Below, piece by piece: positions 34,327-46,744 of a stretch of 64,000 bases of DNA. A model generated the notes under the pieces. That model was not told where the DNA came from, searched no databases, and was given only the letters and a program-made list of their open reading frames with translations. The translations under genes were made by a program, and so were the position numbers. How positions within the stretch are numbered: the stretch's first letter is position 1; each line of letters starts with the position of its first letter. Source of the stretch: Clitopilus passeckerianus (Eukaryota; Basidiomycota; Agaricomycetes; Agaricales; Entolomataceae); contig CALYLX010000069.1 of assembly GCA_944990035.1 (NCBI GenBank), positions 248,001 through 312,000 on the forward strand. Reading direction: 5' to 3'.

Positions 34327-36210
34327 ATGATATGGTATCAAATCTTCCGGGACGGTCCCGAATATGAAGCTCGCAAGAAGAAGGGAACATTCACCCCGCC
34401 AAACTTGTCAATCAAGGATGTCCGGGATGCTGTTCCACCACATCTATTCGAGAGGTCAACTATGAAGAGCTTGTTCTACATTTGGCGTCATTTGGCGTTT
34501 ACTGCGGCTTTCTATTACCTAGCGACTCAGATCGATACGATTTGCGCATTTCTGGTTCCGATCGAGGGCAGCTCATCTTCGGTTGTTTACCGCTCCCTTC
34601 GTTCCATTTTATGGCTGTCGTATTGGGGCTGGCAAGGCGTCACTTTTGCTGGTATCTGGTGTTTGGGTCACGAGGTGAGTAAGCATATTGACATGGACGT
34701 TACGTTCATTTGACACTCTGAACAGGCTGGACACGATGCCCTTTCGCCATATTCCTGGGTCAACAATGTTCTTGGAATACTCTTGCATACCTTCGTCCTG
34801 ACACCTTATTTCGCCTGGAGAGCAACCCATCGGACCCACCATGTATGAGATAGACTCGGTTCGTGGAATCCATGACCTGATTTCTCTTTTCAGAAAACTA
34901 CGAACAACCTGGAACGTGACGAAACCTATATTCCTCCGACAAGGAAGGATTTCAAGCTTCCCGATGGAAAGGTCGCTGTGAGGATGGACTACACGGAGAT
35001 TCTGGAGGAAACACCTGCGTTTACGCTCTTCAAGCTCTTTGTTCGTCAGTTTTTGTGAGTCCAGTCTTTTATAGTTCACATATGGCCCATGTTAAGTGAG
35101 TGCATACTTGTAGCGGCTTCCAGTTGTATCTAATGTGTGAAGTCACCCTTACTCTGCTAAATTGCGACTCATTGGGGCTCCCAGTCACAACCGCAAGGGA
35201 AATCCCCGATATCCTCCCTGGACAAGCGTGAGTTCCTTTTGAATATCATATTCCTCCCGTCCCTCTCAACTAACTGGTTCTTTAGCACTATAAACCATCA
35301 TCTCTGTTATTCAGACCTCATGAAAGCATGTTGTCCCCCTGAAATTGAACCTAATAGCCCTCAGTACTGATTATCGGCCAGGGCAAGCAATCGTCATTTC
35401 GAACATCGCTATGTGTACCATGTTGTCTCTTCTTGGATTCTACGCGTATAAGACAAGTTGGTCATCCTTACGCGATTATTATCTCATGCCATGGCTGGTA
35501 GGCGTATTTCTTCCCTCGAAACGCGTGCATGTCTAATCTAGAACCAAGTTCTGCCACAACTGGTATATTTTAATCATCTATTCTTCAATTCGAATGAGAT
35601 TAATTTCGATATAGGATGGTGATGTTTACCTACTTGCAACACAGCGACCCAACAGTTCCGTATTATCGCAAGGTATGCCCTTTCAAGCTGAGTGCACCCC
35701 GAGCTTTGAACTTATTTCAATATCTTTAGGACCAATGGACTTTTGCACGTGGCGCGCTGGCAACTGTGGATCGACCACTTTTTGGCTGGGTGGGGACGTT
35801 CTTTTTCCACAATGTAAGCATGGATATATTTTGTCCCTGGAGCGGACGTTCAATGTGCTGCAGATAAGCTCGGATCATGTGGCTCATCATTTCTTCGTAT
35901 CTGTCCCATTTTGTGAGTGCGATAGCCTTCAAAATATTTCTCTGACTGACGGCAAACTGCCACTATATAGATAACCTCCCTGCGGTTACGGAAGCCATCA
36001 AACCTGTGCTGGGAGAATACTACAACTACGATTCCACGGTAAGCCGCACTGAAATGGGAATTGAATGCATCTCACTTGGCTCTGCAGCCCGTCTTAGCAG
36101 CCCTCTGGCGATCCTTCACGCAATGCACGTTCGTAGAAAATGAGGGCGACGTTCTTTTCTTCAAGAATCAATATGGGGAATCCGTGCTTGAACCACGCGT
36201 TGAACAGTAA
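34327..36210 (+). CDS. delta-12-type membrane fatty acid desaturase
   Basis: Confident exons: 34327-34674, 34726-34842, 34894-35054; later exons run to a stop at 36210. All three histidine boxes are present: HEAGHD (residues 115-120), HRTHH (151-155), and HVAHH near 35878-35892. Between them lie membrane segments, and the typical FTYLQHSDPTVPYY and RPLFGWVGTFFFHNISSDH follow. The family inserts a second double bond into oleoyl chains in the ER; acetylenases and conjugases share the fold. The first box reads HEAGH rather than the HECGH usual in housekeeping FAD2-type enzymes, so a specialised paralogue is possible. Two joins (around 35120-35190 and 35330-35365) rest on weaker donors. The gene lies upstream of a thioesterase and a regulator. 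Confidence 0.82.
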
Positions 36211-37484
36211 TTCCCAACTCTGTACCACTAGTGTATTACCGTATCTCTAACTTGCTGGCCGTTACCCATCTCGGAGTGTAGGGGCCAACACCCAAGTTGA
36301 TCCCATGGCCGAGCAACTACTCTAGTCTACGTCAAGTCGAACCATATCCCCCTCGTGTGCCGCCTCGAAATGGGATCATCAGAAACCCAACCGCAAAATT
36401 CTCCGATTTATTCGCAGTGTAGCACTTCTTTTTGAGAAGCTAGGGTTCACAGGCAATCGCCAGACCCGTCAATCTCTCCAGGAATGGCGACTGTGTGCCC
36501 TTCTTTTGCCACGCGCTCGAGAAGAAGATTGGCTGTGACAGCGTAATTGAGTTTCAGGGCTTGGCGCGATCTGAGGGAAGCTCCGTTGAGATGAGGGGAT
36601 GGGCAATCGATTCAAACTTGCGCCCTCCACGTCATCCGAGTCTGACTTTTTAGGATTTTGACGTGCCAAAGCGGTATGGTCCCTCCTTTCTCTCTGGATG
36701 ACGGAAGAAAGAATGGTTGATCCCAGTTGCACCTCAGTATTAGCTCGTTCGGCATCTTCCGTGCCAATGGGATAGAGTGGCTGCTCAGTCTCGTGGCCCT
36801 TCCAGCTGGTCCGTTGGTCCGCTGAACCAGAACATTCCAAGTTCACTCGTTTTACTTCCGCTGGTTCGACCTCGAGTATCACGGGTAGCTGTTGATCCCT
36901 AAAGTACCCGTGATAGTCTTTTAGCCTTAGCCTGGTCGATCGAATCTGGGTAAGCGCCTAGCTAAGAGCTAAAATGTTGTCACTTGGATACAAGCAACAC
37001 AGCTGCTGAGACGACAACCATCCATCATGCCAATGTCCTGCAAAACACGAGCCTGGCACGATTTCTTCTCTTTGCCATATGTACCTCCGTGTGAGGGCCG
37101 ATTGAGCGCCTCAATAACCCACCCTTTCCGACGTGCAGGGGTCGCGGTCCCAATAGAGCTGCACTGGGATCAAGCTTCCCCGTCATTCCAGATCTAAACT
37201 TTCTCTTGTATCCAGTAACGTGCACAGTCGCCATGTCCTACCGCGATCCGCCAAATTTCCATTAAACCGGTTACTCACTGTCCGCGCGGCTGGTCGAGCG
37301 TTCGTGGAACTGCCCGCACGTGAAAGGGCTTCGATGTGGAACACTGTCCTTCTTCTGTTTTTCTCGCTCCCACAGTTGCTGGCTAATTCTGGGTCATCGT
37401 AAGATCTGAACTGATGTATGCATAAGGTGAAAAAGGGCTCGGCTTTATTCCACTTCTCATTCTAACTCCTCCCGCTTGTCTCTA
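36211..37484. other. no gene recognised
   Basis: A minus frame at 36469-36882 (137 aa, hydrophilic) and a plus frame at 37220-37402 have no domain support. Nothing else is visible. Confidence 0.4.
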
Positions 37485-38394
37485 ATGCCTTCAAGAATAC
37501 ATACCGCCTCTGCTGCGTCGTTGGCTCTATCGACTGCAACGTCAAGCATCTCGCAGGACCCATCCCTATCTCAAAAGAAACGACATTGGGTGGAACCCGC
37601 AGCATTACCAAATTACGGCGATGTCTCATCGATAGCGGGAAACGTCCCCGACTACGTCAAGCAACTCAACAATAACACATACTTCTCGTACGGAGTGGGT
37701 GACGAAGACTGCTTTGGGTACAAAGTTGGGAAAGCCGTCAAGTTTGTGGAGGTCAATGTCAATAGGAAAGAAGAACGGCAAGGGCGACTAGAGGCAACGA
37801 CGGTAGCTGAAGTGACCGTCTCCAAGTGTGAGTGGCTTCTCACCCCTCTAAACTTTCCGATTACTCGGAGATGAATGCTTTTGTTGACCGGCCGCAATTA
37901 TAGATATGCTCAACGGTGCAGGAATGCTCCATGGTGGATGCGTCGCGTATATTATTGACAAGTACGTTGATCTCTTCACGAAGTTTCTCCGAAAGGACAC
38001 CTTCTGATCCTCCTTATTTCCAGCTGCTGCAGTACCCCTCTCGTCGTGCTTGGGCTTCTGCAGAATGTCAATGGTGTCGGCGTTACACAAGGCATGAACG
38101 TTCTATTCCATTCTCCTGCTCCAATGTACGTCAACCCACTACCCTTGGAGTCAAAGCTCGTTTTGGCTCACAGTTTACCCCTGAGCAGTGGTACAAGGCT
38201 GAGAATAATCAGCACCTCGGTATCCCTTGGCGGCAGGGTAATGTCTTCACGATGCGAGGTCATTTCCCAACTCAGATTGCTCAGATTGTTTCCTTCTGAC
38301 ACCTTTTATCTTCTAGATCCTAGACAAGGATACGGGCCGGATGGTCGCATCTGCCTTCCTGAACAAGATGCAACCCAATTCCTCAAAACTATGA
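37485..38394 (+). CDS. HotDog-fold thioesterase (PaaI/acyl-CoA thioesterase-like)
   Basis: Five exons: 37485-37827, 37904-37961, 38024-38125, 38189-38258, 38317-38394, giving 216 aa. The Ser/Thr-rich N-terminus is followed by a basic region. The fold starts with VAEVTVSKYMLNGAGMLHGG, where HGG is the hallmark loop of the PaaI-type active site. Next come CVAYIIDNCCSTPL, QGMNVLFHSPAP, GTRLRIISTSVSLGGRVMSS and the last strand ILDKDTGRMVAS. Such enzymes hydrolyse acyl-CoA or related thioesters. The start of exon 4 could be 15 nt earlier (acceptor at 38171-38173). The gene is 1.3 kb downstream of the desaturase on the same strand, which fits a lipid role but does not prove one. Confidence 0.8.
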
Positions 38395-39071
38395 ATACGT
38401 TATCACCACGAGATAACTCCGATGATTCCACCACGCCTGCCATCTATCAGCACCGTCGCTGACTTGGTGCACATCTCTTATGATTGTTTAAGTACCTCCT
38501 TGTATTTTACGCCTATCACGAATCTTCCCGTCTGTCAAATAGTCAATTATCTCAATGTATTTATAATACTAGACAATTTCGCCCGCCCGTATCTCAGTCC
38601 ATCAGAAACCTAGAAATCTTATCTTCCTCCTTGCGTGTATCTGACAATTACATCATTCCTGCTTGCTTCTCGATGGGTGGTTCACCGATATCGCTCTGAT
38701 GTCTTTACTCTGACCTCAGGGGACGCCAACTCGGCCATGATCTGTCGAAATGAAGTGCCAGTGTGCGTTGGCGTGGCATATGATCAGAGGACACAGGAGG
38801 GGTGCCCAGAGGCAGGTAAACTCAGGGGCTCTTGAGGGCAGGAAAGCCGTCCAAGATGAAGACTTCATATCCGAGTCCGTTCGGTCAGGAGATGCTTGAC
38901 TTGGCGAGCTTTCGATTGGCCGAGCAGTCCTAATTGCCGGATGTCCATCGAGTCTTTCGGTGGTACGTCACGGTGTAAGGCATTAAACTTTTGGCTGTGA
39001 TTCTGTAGTTGATAGCATACATGCAGTAATGCAAGACGGCGCTCATTGCCCGTCCATCGAGTAGCTTTGAG
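38395..39071. other. no gene recognised
   Basis: Intergenic between convergent genes; no supported coding sequence. Confidence 0.4.
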
Positions 39072-40266
39072 TCATCTATTCTTTCCACTCTTCTCCTGCA
39101 CCTTATGTAGCTTCGCAGCCAGTACCTCCCCGTCCTGGTGAAGCGGTGAAGGCGAAGGGCTCCTGTTCCTCGACTTCATCATGATAGGCGGTGTTGAACT
39201 TCTTGATCCGCTTCCTTTCTTCACTCTTGTTACAGAAGAAGTCGAAGCAGTTCTGGAAGTTGTAGGCGTCCCTGTAACCATCGGACTACCAGTCCCCGCG
39301 GCCGCTGGTGATGGTGTGGTCTCCTTCCTCCAGAACAATAACTTCGACCGCCACCACTTCTGTCGTTCCACACGTTCTTTCTCTTCCCTTCGCCGCTCAA
39401 AAGCTGAGCGATAGCGGTCATAGTTGTCTTTGAACGTGCGATCGACTCGGGAGGAGAAAATGAGCTCGCCTCGGGGGTTCTGGGCTGGTGGTATAGATGG
39501 TATGGGGAGGGATCGAGATGGAGACCGTGACCGTGATGGAGAGCGGGGTTCTGGAGATGGAGAGCGGCGACGGGTGGGAGAGGTGGGTGGGGACGGCAAA
39601 TTATGCTTTGCGTGGTGGTCTTCTTCTGGGTGGGGAAAGAAGAACTTGAGAGGGTTAAAGCGAGTAAATTTTGATCGGAGAGGTGGTTTTCGAACGTTGA
39701 GGTACATATTAAAAGACCTAAGAGCACGGTTTGCCTGGGGAACATATCTACGTCCCATGTTTTGTCAGATGCAAGCTTTTGGGGAGAACGTGGTGCGACT
39801 CAACTTGTTCGCGTAAGCAATCTTTTCAGAGTACATTCCACTTGCAAAGAACAGAACTAGTGTAGTGACACTGACAAATAGTAGGCCGCTCGAAAAATAT
39901 GGGTGTATTGTTGGTCTGGTATCAGGGGTATAGATGTCCGGTAAAAGTGCCTGGAGGAGGAGCCGGTATGGAACAGCAAGGAGGGAGGATTGTGGAGGCA
40001 GTAGCACTTCAACCAGTAGGAATGCTATGACTGCGAGCAAGTTGAATAGAAAAACTGTGATAGACCTGAGAGTCAGTCAACATTGTTGCGGATTACTCGA
40101 GCCGCAGAGGAAACGCACGTTGGTACCGCGCCTTGCGTTTCTGAAGATTGGCAGCGTTTGACTTGAGACGCTCTTCGAAGTATAGAAGATCTCTGTATGT
40201 TGCTGCATCGCTTGAAGGAAATAAGCTGCTTCTAGGAGGAGGAGTTGAATGAGGACTCGCGGGCAT
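39072..40266 (-). CDS. Spo7-like regulatory subunit of the nuclear envelope phosphatase
   Basis: Three exons: 40266-40119, 40054-39805, 39747-39072, about 357 aa. The N-terminus carries the conserved YRDLLYFEERLKSNAANLQK segment, followed by two membrane helices (LFLFNLLAVIAFLLVEVLL and LLFVSVTTLVLFFASGMY). A conserved motif YVPQANRALRSFNMYLNVRK comes next, then a long Ser/Pro/Arg-rich disordered tail with SPSRSRSPSRS runs. In yeast Spo7 pairs with Nem1 to activate the lipin Pah1 and so controls phospholipid against triacylglycerol synthesis and nuclear membrane growth. The start was taken at the first ATG in frame. The acceptor for exon 2 was chosen because it gives KARYQLFLFNLL, as in the family. 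Housekeeping gene. Confidence 0.8.
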
Positions 40267-40676
40267 AAGAGACTCAGGGAAGAGCTTTTGGTCAAGCGCA
40301 CTTTGGCACGTTGACAGCAATCACCGTCGGATTTCGGAATTTCGGCTTCACGTTGGCCGGAATTTCCTAAAGGGCGGGATGATGTAATATTTGCTATGAA
40401 GGGCTTTACTTACTCGCGTGAAAATAAAAAATATAGATGTGTAGTAAGCTACACTAACTATTGTATCGCCTATAATGTCAAGGCATGGTTTTCAACCCAG
40501 GTCTACATCCAAGAATTATCAGGTTGTTCAACGTACTTGCCCAAGGCCCGGGCCATCAATGGTTATCACCCCAAAAGTGGGATGGATGGTGATTGCCGAA
40601 TAACCATCTCCTCAGTGCCGTGGAGGCAGCGTCAGTGCACAGTTGCTCGGCCTTCACGGGTTAAGCAGAGACGACC
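40267..40676. other. intergenic between divergent genes
   Basis: Divergent promoter region of the Spo7-like gene and the transcription factor; no coding sequence supported. Confidence 0.4.
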
Positions 40677-43587
40677 ATGGTTGACGCGCCTGGGTCATCG
40701 CAGTGAGTCTATGGTTGTACGGTCTCTCTGAGAGGCTACTAACTAATAGAAATCTAGCGCCCAGCTGATTGGCCAGAACAAGAAAAGAAGAAACCCGAAC
40801 GCCTGTGATCTATGTAGGAAGAAGAAAAGTAATCTATGCATCTTGCTCGAGTGCGCGGCATCAAGTACTCATGCGATCCACAGTTCGATGTAAGTCCCAA
40901 AGAAAAGCTCAACCTTGTGGTGCAAGATGGTAATTCAGGCTCGAAGGCGACTCAGCAGTGATGCCGGGAAACCGCTGCTCTGAATGCATTAGCTACAACT
41001 GCCACTGTGTTCATACCGGAGGAAAGGTGAGGATGTCACAACTTGCTTGGGAGATCTCTGGCGCCAGCGAGCTCACTACTGTATCTTCCATCAAAAGAAA
41101 TACGTCAGTTACTATCGTGCTCCGACGATTCTACCGAAGGCTGCCTCCTCTCCGGAACACTCCTCGGGAACTAGCAGCAGTGTATCTGGCTCCCGAGGCT
41201 CCTCAGTTGAGACGCCACCTCTCCATCCTCTAGTTTCCGCCGCAACCGCGCTTCTGCCCTCTGGCCTCAACTCTTCCGCAACTAGTGCCATGGCGCATAT
41301 CTCCTCTCATATAATAAATTTGGAGCGGCATGTTTCTGAACTGAAGGCCGCTACAGCCTCGAGTAGCAGTGTCTTCGTGCAACCCGATAGTGCCACTCCA
41401 GAGGATGACGATGAAGAAGAGGACGATGCTAATGAGGATCACGCCGTAGTTCAACTCGCGGAACAACTCACAGATTTACACCTCAAGCCTGGAGAGTCTG
41501 GCAGGCACTTCGGCCCATCTAGCACCATGTCGCTTGTTGGTATGGCGCTTAAGGTTCTCATGGAATCGAACAAGGACCCAGATATCGTCACCAACTTCAG
41601 AGGCATCAGACGACCTTTCTATTGGGGTATCCTCCCGGTTAGTACTTTTACATTATATGATGATCGTATACTGATGGGTCACTGTTGTAGTGGGAAAGTG
41701 GGCTCAATGAAGAGCTTCCAATCCATGACTTCCCTCCCCCTGCTCTGATGGCGGATTTGATCGACCTTTACTTCAGGGAGATCAATATTCTGTTACCGCT
41801 TTTACACAAACCAACCTTCATGAAATTGCTACTTCAAAATGAACACATTCTCAATCCTCACTTCGGAGAAACGGTTCTGGGTGTGTGTGCAGTGGCTGGG
41901 AGATGGTCTCCTGATCCCGCAGTCCTACTCGAGGGGGACGACATGGGTCATTCGGCAGGCTGGAGGTGGTTCAGGCAGATTCGGCTATTCACGAAGCTCA
42001 CAGCGCCGAGAACTCCTTCCGTTTATGAACTTCAGAGCAATATCGTGAGTCGCCCTTACTAACCTACTAACTAATCTCACGTTCCCATGACGTCAAGCTC
42101 GCTGTGTTGTATCTAGGTGGATCTTCGCAACCTGGGGTGGCTTGGATGCTACTAGGCCTCGGTATTCGCTATGCCATCGAGGTCGGAGCACATCGCAAGC
42201 GTGCCGATCCTTCTGTCGACAGCGAGCTTTGGAAGCGAGCCTTCTGGGTTATATGGTGCTATGAGGGCCTCCTCGCTTCTTTCCTTGGTCGCCCAAGACC
42301 TTCTATGGCAGACGAGTAAGTGCAGTCCTTGATGCCTTTGACGAGTTGGCTTCTAAGAATGCTGAACGCCGTTGTGAATTTCAGGTTTGACGTAGATTTA
42401 CCGACCGACTGCGATGATGAATACTGGGAGACAGAAGATCCACAAGATGCCTTCAAGCAACCTCCGGGCAAGCCTTCCACTCTGTCTGCGTTCGTTGCTT
42501 GGATCAAGTTAGTCCACATATTGGATTATGCTCAGGCCCAACTGGTCAGTAAAGTGTGCGGTTTGGACCCAGAAGCCCCGACATTCATCATTAATTCACA
42601 GTTTTCGATAAAAGCCACTAAAGCGATCGCCTCTGGTCGACATAAGGCTCAAGATGCCGTCGCACACCTTGACTCAGAGCTAAACCGATGGCGAGATACA
42701 CTTCTCAATCATCGTATGTGTAGATTTCCAACGATCGCCGGTTGGGTGTTGATCAATTATGTGTCGCAGTTCGTTGGGAGAACTATCAACATGTCGACTC
42801 CTCAGACAAGATAAACTCTCTAGGGCCAGTCACTTCTAACTTCTTCAAACAAGCGGCGTTGTTGCAATGCACCTATCATCAACTCCACATCCTTGCCCAT
42901 CGCCCATTCATATTTTTCTCGAAACCGGATTCTCCGATGTTTATCTCGTCGTGGGCCGTCTGCACTAGTTCTGCTAGGGCTTGCATCAAGATATTGGCCG
43001 TCTGGCAGCCGTTCATGAGTGTACATGTAAGGCTTTTAATTGTCGATCGGATGTTCCCGTTGATGGTGTTTCCGGTCATAGTTTACTATCCTAGCGGCTG
43101 CTATTATCACCCTTTTGGAGAAGTGGAAGGTCGGGAAGCGAAACACTCAAGGGCCTAACCCTGGCAGGGAAAGTGTCCTTGAATGCTTAAGGATCGTAAG
43201 GCAGTTTGAAGATCGGTAAGGGCGAATCGAGGTTTCTTGCGGGCAAATGGGTGCTAACATTTTGAATTAGATGGGTGGGGGCAGGAAAGATGGCGTAAGT
43301 TTTGTTCCATTGACTCCAAACTTGCACCTGCTAACTATAATCGCTGCTTTGGGGGTTATTTTAATCTTGATAGAGACGTCCTTAGCGAGCTAATCTATCT
43401 TGACGACTTAGTTAGCCGGTCCAGCGCCTCTCCTGGACCCAGCTCTCCAGAAAGTCAACAAAGCTCGGCTAGGGTTAAGCCAGAAGACATATTTCGCATG
43501 GCGACGAATTCATTCCCTACATTTGATTTGAATTTCTATGGGAGAGGATTCTCTGGGGAAGATGAAGAATTTGCGATGCTTTTCTGA
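40677..43587 (+). CDS. Zn(II)2Cys6 fungal transcription factor
   Basis: Exon 1 (40677-40702) and exon 2 (from 40758) give a basic stretch QNKKRRNPN followed by ACDLCRKKK, the first half of a binuclear zinc cluster. After short introns the second half is CDPQFD or a close variant, then PGNRCSECISYNCHCVHTGG. A Ser-rich linker with an acidic run (about 41390-41450) leads to the Fungal_trans middle-homology domain from about 41740: DLIDLYFREINILLPLLHKP, WMLLGLGIRYAIEVGAHRKR, and WVIWCYEGLLASFLGRPRPS. The C-terminus ends GEDEEFAMLF, an acidic-hydrophobic tail that could serve in activation. The protein should be nuclear and bind CGG-type DNA sites. Not all internal introns were placed. It lies between lipid-related genes and upstream of the terpene synthases, so local regulation is possible. 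Confidence 0.82.
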
Positions 43588-44011
43588 ACCTGTTTTATCT
43601 GTATTATCTTCCTCTGTTATTTTGCATGGTTGTATGTTTAATTTAGACTTTCTCCCTCGCCCTCTCGGTTCTATTAGCTCCATAGTAGTCATACAACCCC
43701 CCTTTACCCCGGATATAACATAATGACTGAACGATATAGCTGTATAATGCGGCGGTTTTCGATTCTAGACATTCTTTACTTGTCGAAGCGACTGCTAAGA
43801 ATCTCAAACTTGCCGCTTGCACAAGGTGTTTATCTGCTAACTCCCGGAACTACGGCCCGTGAATACCGCAGCTCGGTAAAACCTCATCTGAGCGTGATTC
43901 TGAGGGGTTTTCATTTGCCGGTAGCAATGTCCAACCCCGACGTCCACCGATACCCACTCGTCTGTCAAGGGCGCTGGGCGGAAAGCGCTGGTTGTTTCAT
44001 CGAACCACAAC
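43588..44011. other. no gene recognised
   Basis: Intergenic; probably the terminator of the regulator and promoter of the hydrolase. Confidence 0.4.
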
Positions 44012-45369
44012 ATGTCCGTCCTCCAGTCCCAGGGATACACATTCGACCCCCGACCGCATTATCCTCTGCAAATAACTGCAAAAAGATATTGGAATCCTTC
44101 GTCTCTCCACCTTGATGATGATTCGGCTTTGACCTTGATTTTTGCTCATGGAACCGGGTTTCATAAAGAACAATGGGAGCCAACCATGGAAGATCTTGAG
44201 GCGTTGTTGGGCTCTGGCGGGAGCGTCAAGGTTCGAGAAATGTGGTCTATTGACGCGCCAAATCATGGAGATGCTGCAATTTTAAATGAAGATGTCCTGA
44301 AGTTTGGGTACGAGCCAGTGTGTACGTGCCCCTCGCAACGAATTCTCCTCTCGATCTCACTTTGTTCGCTTACCAGTCCAGTGGGAGGAATATGCTCGAG
44401 CCATCCATATGTTTCTCACCAACTTCGGCACTGGTTTGGGCGTCAATCTGAGCAAACGTAGGCTTGTGGCCATCGGCCATTCGATGGGTGCCATATCTTT
44501 GTATGTCCGCTCCTACTAGAATGATTCACCTCTAATCTACGACCCCTGTCGTGCAGAATGCTTGCTCTTGGTCACAGCCCGGACTTGAAATATGAGGCCT
44601 TGATCCTCGTCGACCCAATGATCAGAAAGCCTCCCCCATACGTTCCCGGCGAAAATGTCTCAGCGTTGTCGGATAACTTCCTAGCCATGGGGTCCATGAA
44701 CCGGCGCGACATCTGGGCATCCACCGAGGATGCGTACAAGACCTTGAAGAGTCGAGGTGCTTGGAAGCTTTGGGACGATCGTGTCCTGCGGATCTATGCC
44801 AAACAGGGCATGCGACCTCTGCCAACCGCAGAGTATCCCGAAAAAACTGGAGTAACGCTCAAGTGTACGAGGAGGCAGGAGACCGTAAGTCCGAAACCTC
44901 AGCCATCTTACACGGTACCTCATCTCTGATCTCCGAACGGCATTTAGGCTTGCTACCGTGACCCACTAGGCTTTTCTCGTGCTTACTACCTTATTGGACC
45001 CCTTTCCAAACAGCTGCCAGTGCACCTGATCTACGGAGAAATCGATGATTACATGTACGTTTATCCCTCAATGGTCAAAATCTGGAGGCGCTGCATGTCT
45101 GAATCACGTTTGCTTCTAGTCCTGCTGAAGCCAAGGAGGATGTCATCCACAACGCTAGCGGCGGGCAGAAGAATTTGGCATCTGTAAAGCGCGTACCAAA
45201 GAGTGGGCACCTGGTGCGTTGAAATCTCTCGGGGGGACTCTGCGGGCATCGATTGATCATGGGCTATTTTTAGCTTCCTCAACAGAATCCGAAGGGCTTG
45301 GCTCACGCAATCTTTGACTCTTTGATACCGGCGGGAGCCAAACGACTCACAGCGTCGAGTAAACTGTGA
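44012..45369 (+). CDS. peroxisomal alpha/beta hydrolase (LPX1-like)
   Basis: Six exons: 44012-44321, 44377-44500, 44557-44884, 44948-45054, 45120-45213, 45274-45369, giving 352 aa. The alpha/beta-hydrolase features are the HGTGFHKEQW oxyanion loop, the nucleophile elbow GHSMGA (Ser139), VHLIYGEIDDYM before a likely acid, and a late SGHL for the catalytic histidine. The last three residues are SKL, a canonical type 1 peroxisomal targeting signal, reached only when all five introns are removed in frame. Yeast Lpx1 is a peroxisomal lipase of this kind, while basidiomycete relatives are often annotated as toxin-biosynthesis or peroxisomal membrane proteins. The substrate is likely an ester or acylglycerol but is not shown by sequence. 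Confidence 0.82.
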
Positions 45370-46740
45370 CGAATGGAATCAGGACCACTTGATATTTAAC
45401 CCCCTCCCAGGAACCGGCTGACGTTTAAATTGGTCTTCTTTGCCCATTTCCGTCAACGATGGGAGCCTGATGAGGTTTGATTCGACAACCTAAATGTGAC
45501 TAAAGTTTATGAAGAGGCTATCAATTTAGACCACTTTTCTGCTGGTGTATCGTAATATGGAGGTGTTTTTATATTGAAACTATTGTATATTCCACAAGGA
45601 CGAGACGCGTTATTGACGCGTTGTTTGTCCCAATTGTGATCCTACTCCGACTGCCCGAGGCTTGGTGCTGGCAACAGCTGGCGGCAACTCGATTGGCCTC
45701 GTTCACCTCCAGTAGATCAACAATACGGCGATAACTTTAACTTGCGCCATAGGATGTGGCTTTGACGTGTCGAGGCGCATAATAACGCGCGGTTCTACCC
45801 ATGTTGTCTACCCGATTCACATCCACGCCTTCATGTGTGAGGATGAGTCGGATGGTAGTACGAACACTTGGGATTCGTTGAGGGGTGGTAGATGATTAAG
45901 CAGGTTCCCTGCCTTTCATCGCTGAACCCATATCTAATATTTACTGTTCAATTAGGTCAATTCTACTTTACCTCACACCTATCCTACACCCCCTCGCACA
46001 TATAGTAGAGCACCAGCAATAGTCGTGCGTTAGCAGGGCTTGGGAGCAGCGCTGGGGGCATCGGGTCACTGCCGCGGCTTCTCAAGACGGCAGGCGGAGG
46101 TTTGATATATTCCATACAGACCGCTTCGTCCGCGTGCTATGGATTTATTACACTGAAGAAGGTACGTGGATGCCGAGTTTGGTGAGTTGAGTCGATTTGG
46201 GGGCGCCCGTGGTTGGTTAACTTGCCAAGGGGAAAGGCTATTGAAGGGAGGGGTGTTCAATTGGGTTTGGGTGGGACACAAGGCAGCGTGGGGAGTGGAT
46301 CGATGACACTCCTATTGGATACCAAGGACATTTGACAAATAATTGGCCCCCAGGAAAGTTCCAATGGTTTTTGAAACTGTCGTGAATCGCTCGTAAATGA
46401 ACGTTAATGAACTTGGAGGTGCCTTACAAGACCAACTAGCACAGCTCTACCCCGATAGGCAGGAGAAACCCACGGGCCGGTCTCCGCGGTCAAACAACGC
46501 GTCAATAACGCGTCCCCGCAAAACGTGCGAGACAGTCCATGGCCAAGCGTAGTAAGGGTTTGGTGTTGTCACTTTCGGCAACTTGGCAGCCTCTTCAAAG
46601 AGGTATAAGCATGGCATGTATGACTAAGTGAAAACATCTCGAGGCAAAAAGAAAAATTCTCGGTGGTGAAACATACCCAGTAAATTGAAATCCTTAACAT
46701 TTTTTGCGGTTCTCCTATTAGTACTAGTACAGGTCGACAT
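45370..46740. repeat. intergenic, with a short repeat shared with 47640-47775
   Basis: No gene supported. About 46080-46200 resembles about 47650-47770 in the same orientation: a GAGGTTTGA block, then GTGCTATGGAT (GTGCCCTATGGAT in the other copy), TTACAC and GATGCCGAGTTTGG (AATGCCGAGTTCGG). Neither copy looks coding. Confidence 0.45.
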
Positions 46741-46744
46741 TATT

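Noticed and set aside
36469..36882. 137-codon hydrophilic minus-strand frame
   Set aside because: Composition without any conserved motif; could be chance.
39424..39816. 130-codon plus-strand frame rich in Arg/Gly/Asp
   Set aside because: Antisense to the Ser/Arg/Pro-rich tail of the Spo7-like gene.
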